Shown here one piece after another: positions 56,825-64,000 of a DNA stretch of 64,000 nt. Source of the stretch: a virus. The stretch lies in the IMG/VR virus record IMGVR_UViG_3300025121_000011, positions 1 through 64,000 of that record; one strand, 5' to 3'. The position numbers and the translations under genes are program-made. The first letter of the stretch is position 1, and each line of letters starts with the position of its first letter. The notes below the pieces were generated by a model. That model did not search any database, was not told where the DNA came from, and saw only the letters and a list, made by a program, of their open reading frames with translations.

Positions 56825-57541
56825 ATGAATAAAACTTACGCAAGAAATGTAGAAGTATATGATGAAATAATATTTGTAAATACAAAAACAGGAGAAGGTA
56901 TTGAGCAGGTTTTGAGAAAGATTGATCCACTATTATGCGGTCAGGCGGCAAAAAGTTATCTTCCTGGATACACTTTTGAAGATATCAAACAAGAGCTTTT
57001 GATTATTGCTATAGATGGAATTAATGCATTTGATCCTGACCGAGGAGTAAAATTAAGCACGTTTTTGCAAACACATTTAAGACATAAATTTATTTCTAAG
57101 CTAAGAAGTGAAAACAAGATGTCTAATGATGCGTTTGGTTATGAAGAGGGAAGTAGTGAAAAACCTTGTAAAATTCCTAGAATTAGAGAGGAGTTAAGTT
57201 TTAGTCAATGTACTTCAACAGTTTCAGATAATGAAGCTATACCATTTGAATACTCTGTTGGCGAAGATGACTCTTTGTATGGTATTAAAAGAATGGATTA
57301 TGATTCTATTAATTTTGAAATCTCTTTAAATAAATTATTAGAGAAGATAGATGATAAGACTGCTAAAATCGTTAGATTGGTATATTTTGAAGATTATACA
57401 ATTAAAGATGCAGCCAGAAAAGTTGGGTTATCTGGCTGGGCAGCTAGTATGCGTATCAAAAAGTTAGCTGAAAAAAATACTTTTAAAGATATTTTTGGTG
57501 AGATAAGAGGTATACCGGTTTCATATTATGAGTCCTATTGA
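56825..57541 (+). CDS. RNA polymerase sigma factor (sigma-70 family)
   Basis: 238 residues, ATG 56825 behind AAAGGATAAT. Region 2: AKSYLPGYTFEDIKQELLI and INAFDPDRGVKLSTFLQTHLRHKFI; region 4: DKTAKIVRLVYFEDYTIKDAARKVGLSGWAASMRIKKL. About 70 residues of linker include a Cys and acidic segment; region 3 is reduced. T4 gp55-like late sigma factors and host-type sigma factors both fit. It could direct host polymerase to phage late promoters. Overlaps the next gene by 14 bases. Confidence 0.8.
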   Translation: MNKTYARNVEVYDEIIFVNTKTGEGIEQVLRKIDPLLCGQAAKSYLPGYTFEDIKQELLIIAIDGINAFDPDRGVKLSTFLQTHLRHKFISKLRSENKMSNDAFGYEEGSSEKPCKIPRIREELSFSQCTSTVSDNEAIPFEYSVGEDDSLYGIKRMDYDSINFEISLNKLLEKIDDKTAKIVRLVYFEDYTIKDAARKVGLSGWAASMRIKKLAEKNTFKDIFGEIRGIPVSYYESY

Positions 57542-58865
57542 TAAGTATATCAAGAATGAATATGATATCGCACAATATCATATTCATATGCTTCAAAAGC
57601 TTAAAAAATTAAATCCAGCAAATAGAAGGCTTTTGGAACGTGAAATGGAATTTATAAGTATTCCATTTCATTCAATGAAATTTAATAATATTGAGGAAGT
57701 TGTAGAAGCAATAAGCTTATATCGAACAGCTAGACGACAATTTTATATAAAATATGGATGTTCTAATTTAAATAAACTTGTAGAAAGTTTTGAAAAAAAA
57801 TTAGAATTTTTATTAGACAGAAGAGATGAATTATTAAAAAGTAGAATAGAAGAGTTAAATGTAGTTCAAAATCCATATTTCTATGATCGGTTGGTTGAAT
57901 ATGAGGTTCAGCGTGGGGGGTTGAATAGAACTGAAATTAAACAAGCGAATATATCTTCTTTACTTAAAATCGAACCAATCAGTCTTGCTAAGGAGCGCGC
58001 ACGCGTACAGGGCATATTATATTCTGTTGGTTTACATTTGGAGGAATCATTAAGAAAAATTGAGATGCCGAAGAATTCTTTTGAATCTGTATATTTTAGT
58101 TTAAGTAAAATAGAGGCTATAACAGATACTTTAGGAGATAATCTTTTTAAAAATTATAATAAAGCATTGAAACTTTTACCTACAAGATTATCTAATACTT
58201 TGGGAGAAAATGATCAATTATCTAAGCTACATCCTATTGTTAATTTAATAGAAGAATTTCCAGTATCTGTATCACCAATTTATAAACATTCTAGTTTTAA
58301 TAATAATATTCCACAAATAGGGTATATTTTATATGGAATAAAACAAGCTATTTATCAAACTATAGAAAAAGATCGAGATAAGAAAACAAATAATAAAGTT
58401 TATGGTATTTTGCTTCCTAGGGAAAGAATTGGTAATGAAAAATTATCTTTATTGTATAAAAAAATTATATATGACGGAATAGATATTGCCTCTATATTTT
58501 CAAATGATTTGTCAAATGTAAAAGCAGTTAATACACTTGGGGAAGTAAATTATTTTAAAGCGATTATGATGCATCCTTTGTGGAAAATAATTACTAAAAT
58601 AGATAGAGATGCAAAATATAATACTATTATAACAAAAATTATAGGTTATGATATTGGAAATCTCTGTAATAACACAAAGATAGAGTCGGCCGTTATAAAA
58701 ATAAACACAACTTGTACTAATTTTTTAGATCTATCTAGGGATAATAGTACTATACTTGTAGCCAAAACCAGATCTGAAGAGGATTACTTACAGCGAGCCG
58801 TGGAAATAGCTAGTGGAAGAATTAGTGATTTATATTTGGATACGGCGGTTGATAATAGCTTATAA
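57528..58865 (+). CDS. Unknown helical protein, 445 aa
   Basis: ATG 57528 overlaps the sigma factor gene by 14 bases; ribosome site weak, so coupling is likely. Almost all helices with many Lys/Ile, e.g. KKLEFLLDRRDELLKSRIEE. No membrane or catalytic motif. Position between sigma factor and a giant ORF suggests transcription or virion assembly, but this is only context. Confidence 0.7.
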   Translation: MSPIDKYIKNEYDIAQYHIHMLQKLKKLNPANRRLLEREMEFISIPFHSMKFNNIEEVVEAISLYRTARRQFYIKYGCSNLNKLVESFEKKLEFLLDRRDELLKSRIEELNVVQNPYFYDRLVEYEVQRGGLNRTEIKQANISSLLKIEPISLAKERARVQGILYSVGLHLEESLRKIEMPKNSFESVYFSLSKIEAITDTLGDNLFKNYNKALKLLPTRLSNTLGENDQLSKLHPIVNLIEEFPVSVSPIYKHSSFNNNIPQIGYILYGIKQAIYQTIEKDRDKKTNNKVYGILLPRERIGNEKLSLLYKKIIYDGIDIASIFSNDLSNVKAVNTLGEVNYFKAIMMHPLWKIITKIDRDAKYNTIITKIIGYDIGNLCNNTKIESAVIKINTTCTNFLDLSRDNSTILVAKTRSEEDYLQRAVEIASGRISDLYLDTAVDNSL

Positions 58866-58885
58866 TTTTAAATAGGATGCTAATT

Positions 58886-61800
58886 ATGCAAATTGATAAT
58901 CAAGATTCATTACGGAACATTTTACAGGCAATTAATGCGTTCGAATATAAAAGAACAATTAAACCAGCTCTATCTCAGGTTCATGCCGATTTTGCTACAA
59001 AAGGACCAGAAGACAGTATAGTTTCTTCTTTGCGTTTAATCTCTGATTTTGGTGTTAAACTCACCATTAGAAGAATTATTGTGGCAATTGGACCTGAAAA
59101 CTTTAAATCTGTCACAACCAATGATGCTATTTCTACAATAGATCAAGTTTATGAATCTAATGATTCGACTCCATTATATACACCCAAGGTGAAGTCAGAA
59201 GTTATACCTGTAGTAGAAGAACCGAAGCCTATTGATGAGAAGACAAATGAAGAGGTTGAAGTAGAAGCGCTTGGTTCTGATATGATAAGATTAGAAAATA
59301 TAGAAAGAAGATTTTCTAAATTTGAAGCTGCGAATTTTCCGGAAGCACATTCAAAAACATCTAAAGCAACTTTAATAAGAATTAAAACATTCATTAAAAA
59401 CGCTCGTAGTTATGCGATTCCTAATGGTATAGATATTACTGATATGCTTGATGATATGGAAAAGTGGTGCGAAGAGCTAGATGATATTTTGGCAGGCAAA
59501 ATAGTTGCTCCAATTGAGTCAAGTGTACCTAAGCCTAATGTTAAGATTTTAAAAAGAAGAAAGACAAAGATAGTAAGCCCCGGCCAAACAACTCTAGATC
59601 CAGAAGATGATGAAGATTTGGAAGAAGCTGGTAAAACCTTATCTGAAGTTGATGATGATAAGGTTTTTGCAGTTACAGGTCTTTTTAAAGATTCTGATGG
59701 TTTTTTAGTTATAGATGAATCTGGAAATCCATCTCTAAATAATGAAAAATTTGAAGCAGCTTATAATGAGGCTAAGGCAGCTTTATTATCTGTTCAAAAA
59801 GAATATGAAACAGATAGAAATTCTGATAAAAATCTAAATGCATCTAAGTTTAGAAGAAAATTAAATATAATATTTCATGCAATTAAAGTTCAAGATTGGA
59901 ATATCAGAAGTATATTTTTTGATAGTAAGGATGATTTTATACAAAAAATGGGTGGTGCCCAAAACTTTGACGCTTTTGATAGAGAATTGAATAAACAATA
60001 TCTTTCTACAAAACTTAGTCGAGATATGTCTTTATTCGATACTATATGGAGAGGTGTTTTAGCTTTAGCAATTAACAGGTCTATGTATGGGCATATTCAA
60101 CGAACTAAACCTATAATCGTTGAATTTAAAAAGGCAAAAATTGACGTAGACCCTACAGACTTAGATGAATTAACAGAAAAATATCTTGAGACTGCATACG
60201 AGCGTGTGCGCGCAAAATATTTCAGTACATTTAGAATAAGTTCTCCTGCGTTTTATTCAACAAGAAAAGATACAATTTCTACATTGGCTGTAAAACCAAG
60301 TTTGTTTATTTCCATGATTTGGAACTCCGATTATGGTTATGCTTCAGCTAAAGAAAATAAAGCTAGGTATACAAAAACATACTGTCCAGTCTGTTTTAAG
60401 CAAATTAAATGGCGCGCCACAGGAGAGCTTAAAACTCAAGAAGAGCATGAGCATTTTGATGCTCCAGCTGTTATTCCTTATAACATAGATAAACGAGCAC
60501 CAATAACAGAGGCGGATTTACGCGCAGCAGGTAAGTTCGCACCACCACTTGGAAGCAAATATCGCGGTCCAAAGACATGGGATGAAATTGTAGCTTTGTT
60601 GGCGTCAGAAAGTATTACTAGTCATAGGGAAGGCTGGATTAGACGAGCAGAGGCGCTTAAATCATTGGGTGGAGAAGATGTTGGAACTACAGATATTACC
60701 AATACAATGTTTAGATGCCCATATCCAAGAGAAGGTTCTTGCGGAATTTCACTAAATAAAATTATTACTGGAGATAATTTTTCTCCACCAATTCCAACTA
60801 TGGAATCAACTCCAGAAGAAAAGCTGGAATATGCCCAATCATTGGTGAAGATGCCAATAGCTCAATTAGATCAAAATACTTTAAAAAATGCATTTGATCT
60901 ATTAGATACTATAGAAGTCACAGTAGACACAAAAGCTGCTATTCATATGGCAAAGCGTTCTATTAGAGTTCTTATGCCAGAGGTTCAAACTCTTAAAGAA
61001 ACAAAGGATCAATATCAGCCGACATATTCTCCTGCATCTATAGATGGTTCCTTGGTAAGTTTTGATAATAAAGTAAAAGATGTACCAGCAGATATGCGTG
61101 CGCTGATGAAAACGCAAGCAGCGGGTGGATATAAATTCTCTAAATCATTTTTCAGATGTCCATGTAGAATTTCTGCGGAAATGGCCAGAAAGGGTTTAGC
61201 TGGAAATAAAGTTGAGAACGCATATTTCACTTATGCTATACCATATAGTGGAGTATATAATGCATCAGAAAAATCCGCATGGCAATTGCCAACAACTCCA
61301 GAAGGAGGGGAGAGTCAAGATATCCCGGATGGTGCGTTTGGATATTTAATTTGTGGAGCGCAGACATCTTTGTCGGCATTTGATCGCAATACTCGTAATG
61401 TAGATGGATTTGCAGCTATGATGAGTAAAATTCATAATGAGGACATTAAACTATTCCTATCGCTGTTAGAATATTTTATCAAAGAGGGAGTCGATGTTCG
61501 TGATATAATGGCTGTATTACCACATATATCTGTTCAAACCCCAACGGTGGTCTCTAATAAACAGATTCGAGATAGAATTCAAAAATTGGCAGATCTACTT
61601 TCGCTTGGTATGGCTAAAAAGGGTGATGATTTATTTGATCAGTTGGCTGAGTTTATTTTAATTTGTCCTTTTGGTCATAAATTTAAAATTGGCGATTCTC
61701 TTAAATTTGGAGAGAATCACTTATCAATGTCTTTAAAGGGAATTAAAATGGTTCCTTATCGAGATATGATTAATGGAAAAGTTGATTCATTATCATTTTT

Positions 61801-64000
61801 AATAGGACGTGGCGATCTAATTAAATTAGATAAAAATATTCCAAGACGATACCTATATTATAGCGAATGGATAGCTGTACCAGAGAAAGATCGTATTGTT
61901 AATATATTTATGATACAAAAAGCTTTATCACAATTAAGTGAAGAAGAATATCAAGATAGAATTCGAAATTTGGCTTTTTTGAAATTCAAACACAATGATG
62001 TTGATTATGTTTTTAGAGATAATATAAGATTGGCAAAAGAAGTTTGGTCTGGATTTGGGAGCGCTACAGAAATGTATGCTGGAGAAGATCGCGTTTCATT
62101 AATATCAGGCTCTAGGTTAATTCACGAAACAGCTAATGAAGAAGGAAAGTATACAAATTTTGGCGAAACTGCATCTGCGCAAGAATTTCAAACCGATAAA
62201 TATAATATTGATAATGATCTAGTTGTAACAGAAATACCCGGCTCTGTTTTTACAGGTAATGTCAGAAAAGATTTGGATGCTAAGCGAATCGCGCTTTCAC
62301 GTACTCTGTCTTCTGTACTCCGAATTATTTACACTTGGAATAGTGGTATCCCAAATGAAAATATGGCAGAAATTTTTACAATTAGAGAAAAAGAAAATGT
62401 ACCTCTGGCTCCTATAGCTCTGGATGTTTTAACTAATATTCCCAAGGAACTAACAGAATTGCAACCTATATCAAATCTATTGATGTCTGAAGCTAGTGCT
62501 TTAGAAGAAGCAATACGAGATAATGTAGAGTCTTTTGGTATTATAAGACCGCAAGAAGAGCCTTTAAACTTTGCTGTAAATATTTTAGTACGAGCTACTA
62601 TGGAGGTTTTGACCTCTGGAAAATTTAGTGGAACTATTCATGAAGGAAATCTAGCTAAGATTCAGAAAATTGTTCGAAAAATTGCTCAAAATCTATTAGC
62701 TGGTAATGAATCCGCTATTGGATTTTTGACTTCTTCAGCTAGATCTGCTCGTTCTAGAGTTAGAGATTCTTCTAAAGAACGAATGTTGCAGAAGTTATTT
62801 TTACTTTCATTTGCATCTTATTTAGCGACTGAAGTAACAAATCTTGCAACAGACTATTTTAATACAGATAGTCCAATGTATATTGGATATGATATTGGAG
62901 CAGATTTAACTGATTTTGATATTGTTTCTAATATTTCTGTTGATATTTTAGATAAAGTCTTATCAGCGGGAACGGCGGCATTGGGTTTGGAAGTTTATAA
63001 GAAGTTTGAAGGAATTGAACCAGAATATAATATAGATAGATTAGACCGCGCATATAATCGATTAATTTTGGTATTAGATCTTGCTAGTAAATTTTCTATG
63101 AATCCATATAATGTTGATAAAGCTAAAAAATATTTAACCAGAAGAATAGCTGAATTAAGTGGAAATGAAGCTAGTTGGGTTGCCGCAGAAATTGAAAAAT
63201 ATTTTCCAGTAGCCAACATGGTTTTAACTCATGATATTTTCTCTACAGATGAAGGGATGGCAAGATTAAGCAGAAATGTTCCCGTCACCGGTTTCTCAAG
63301 GCAAATTACAGATATGCCAGACACCAGATATCCAGGTGGAATAATAGTAAATCCAAGTATTAACTTTGATTCTTCTAAACTACAGATAGGAATGATTTCA
63401 GACCGACCACAAACAACAACCTTGTGGCCTCCAGAGCAGCAGGGTTTTGGCTCTAGTGCATTCGTAGGATTTAGACTTCCTGTGGTCTCACGTGGAATGG
63501 CTCAAAATATAACAGCATCAGCTATGGATTTAAAGATTCTTGACTTTTCAATGATGATTTCTATAGATGAAACACCAATAGATATATCATTTTTATTCCA
63601 AAGAGGATTTTCTGATAAAGATCGAGAAGCTCTCGACAGAATCGAGTCCTTAATATTAAAAGCCGAATCAGATCATAGTCGGGCGGTATCAATTCTTGGA
63701 CAGGAGTTATCTGGAGAGGAATATGATATTCAATTGGCAGAATTACAATTTGCATATAGAACTAGATTAGAATCTTTACGCGCAAGACGCAAAGAAATTC
63801 CGCTTAATTATGTAACGGGTTCTAATACATTTAGCGTGCAAAGCGCTTCTAGAAAAGATATTAATGATATAGCTTTTATACCTAAAAATGAATTTTTAGA
63901 AAAATATGCTAGATTGGTACAGGGAACCAAAGGTGTATATCATGGTTATCCTACTCATCGATTTATTAGAGTTGGATTCGTTATTAAGTCTGCATTACGT
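58886..64000 (+). CDS. Giant protein, at least 1705 aa, with Cys clusters (3' partial)
   Basis: ATG 58886 after AGGATG, no stop to the window edge. Starts MQIDNQDSLRNILQAIN. An acidic linker (about 100-130) and Asp/Glu-rich DPEDDEDLEEAG (about 235-246) follow. Four Cys clusters: YCPVC (about 499-503) with EEHEHFD, FRCPYPREGSC (about 610-620), FFRCPCR (about 755-760) and LICPFGHK (about 925-932), looking like zinc-ribbon or treble-clef modules. The rest is long helical regions with few motifs. Size suits a large virion or injected protein of jumbo phages. No polymerase or protease motif was found by reading. Function unknown. Confidence 0.85.
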   Translation, partial: MQIDNQDSLRNILQAINAFEYKRTIKPALSQVHADFATKGPEDSIVSSLRLISDFGVKLTIRRIIVAIGPENFKSVTTNDAISTIDQVYESNDSTPLYTPKVKSEVIPVVEEPKPIDEKTNEEVEVEALGSDMIRLENIERRFSKFEAANFPEAHSKTSKATLIRIKTFIKNARSYAIPNGIDITDMLDDMEKWCEELDDILAGKIVAPIESSVPKPNVKILKRRKTKIVSPGQTTLDPEDDEDLEEAGKTLSEVDDDKVFAVTGLFKDSDGFLVIDESGNPSLNNEKFEAAYNEAKAALLSVQKEYETDRNSDKNLNASKFRRKLNIIFHAIKVQDWNIRSIFFDSKDDFIQKMGGAQNFDAFDRELNKQYLSTKLSRDMSLFDTIWRGVLALAINRSMYGHIQRTKPIIVEFKKAKIDVDPTDLDELTEKYLETAYERVRAKYFSTFRISSPAFYSTRKDTISTLAVKPSLFISMIWNSDYGYASAKENKARYTKTYCPVCFKQIKWRATGELKTQEEHEHFDAPAVIPYNIDKRAPITEADLRAAGKFAPPLGSKYRGPKTWDEIVALLASESITSHREGWIRRAEALKSLGGEDVGTTDITNTMFRCPYPREGSCGISLNKIITGDNFSPPIPTMESTPEEKLEYAQSLVKMPIAQLDQNTLKNAFDLLDTIEVTVDTKAAIHMAKRSIRVLMPEVQTLKETKDQYQPTYSPASIDGSLVSFDNKVKDVPADMRALMKTQAAGGYKFSKSFFRCPCRISAEMARKGLAGNKVENAYFTYAIPYSGVYNASEKSAWQLPTTPEGGESQDIPDGAFGYLICGAQTSLSAFDRNTRNVDGFAAMMSKIHNEDIKLFLSLLEYFIKEGVDVRDIMAVLPHISVQTPTVVSNKQIRDRIQKLADLLSLGMAKKGDDLFDQLAEFILICPFGHKFKIGDSLKFGENHLSMSLKGIKMVPYRDMINGKVDSLSFLIGRGDLIKLDKNIPRRYLYYSEWIAVPEKDRIVNIFMIQKALSQLSEEEYQDRIRNLAFLKFKHNDVDYVFRDNIRLAKEVWSGFGSATEMYAGEDRVSLISGSRLIHETANEEGKYTNFGETASAQEFQTDKYNIDNDLVVTEIPGSVFTGNVRKDLDAKRIALSRTLSSVLRIIYTWNSGIPNENMAEIFTIREKENVPLAPIALDVLTNIPKELTELQPISNLLMSEASALEEAIRDNVESFGIIRPQEEPLNFAVNILVRATMEVLTSGKFSGTIHEGNLAKIQKIVRKIAQNLLAGNESAIGFLTSSARSARSRVRDSSKERMLQKLFLLSFASYLATEVTNLATDYFNTDSPMYIGYDIGADLTDFDIVSNISVDILDKVLSAGTAALGLEVYKKFEGIEPEYNIDRLDRAYNRLILVLDLASKFSMNPYNVDKAKKYLTRRIAELSGNEASWVAAEIEKYFPVANMVLTHDIFSTDEGMARLSRNVPVTGFSRQITDMPDTRYPGGIIVNPSINFDSSKLQIGMISDRPQTTTLWPPEQQGFGSSAFVGFRLPVVSRGMAQNITASAMDLKILDFSMMISIDETPIDISFLFQRGFSDKDREALDRIESLILKAESDHSRAVSILGQELSGEEYDIQLAELQFAYRTRLESLRARRKEIPLNYVTGSNTFSVQSASRKDINDIAFIPKNEFLEKYARLVQGTKGVYHGYPTHRFIRVGFVIKSALR

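Overview
The window reads as a slice of a large, AT-rich tailed-phage genome (jumbo or huge phage class). Genes are short and densely packed, almost all on the + strand. Start and stop codons often overlap as ATGA, GTGA or TTGA. Only two genes run on the - strand (3760-4779 and 16608-17531). The content is a mix typical of big phages: putative fibre-like structural proteins next to replication and repair genes (SbcC/SbcD, a primase zinc domain, an FtsK-like ATPase, a PD-(D/E)XK nuclease), nucleotide metabolism (PurA, an IMPDH/GMP reductase family enzyme, ThyX), RNA metabolism (CCA-adding type nucleotidyltransferase, RNA ligase, SpoU methyltransferase, KH protein, tmRNA, a tRNA-like element), chaperones (GroEL, Hsp20), HU and a sigma factor. 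No rRNA, ribosomal protein or other bacterial backbone gene is seen. The host cannot be named from this sequence.

Layout. 1-2837 and 18753-20511 hold two arrays of one gene family. Its members have nearly constant ends around a hypervariable alanine-rich core; this is the strongest candidate for an undescribed system. 2894-5673 has a membrane protein, a 476-base non-coding stretch with a hairpin and a tRNA-like element interrupted by an insertion, a - strand kinase-like gene and small unknowns. 5674-13405 carries a site-2 protease, nucleotidyltransferase, RNA ligase, S49 protease, SpoU methyltransferase and small proteins. A tmRNA lies at 13455-13816. 13856-18663 is mostly unknown, with a Cys-rich phage family protein, a membrane protein and a nucleotidyltransferase-like protein. 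20508-30192 has a DNA methyltransferase, GroEL, a HEAT-like protein and two large probable structural or lytic proteins. 30274-35674 is a purine section (PurA behind an RBS-masking hairpin, DHH phosphoesterase, intein-split IMPDH/GMPR). 36113-39664 holds a MoxR ATPase, a VWA-metallopeptidase-like protein and an M16 protease. 40925-44449 has ThyX, Hsp20, KH, HNH and HU. 44458-58865 covers a fibre-like protein, FtsK-like ATPase, primase domain with intein, SbcD, SbcC with intein, PD-(D/E)XK nuclease and sigma factor. 58886 to the window end is one giant ORF still open at the edge.

Themes. (1) Neither the tRNA-like element nor the tmRNA encodes its 3' CCA, and the phage carries its own nucleotidyltransferase. 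(2) Three inteins sit exactly in catalytic or metal/nucleotide-binding motifs: the IMPDH active-site loop, the primase zinc ribbon and the Rad50 P-loop. (3) Several small genes look broken by one-step changes (12039, 40564, 51054, 51656), which could be real decay, phase variation or sequence error. (4) A set of paralogous HEAT-like proteins and at least six HExxH or serine protease candidates are scattered through the window.
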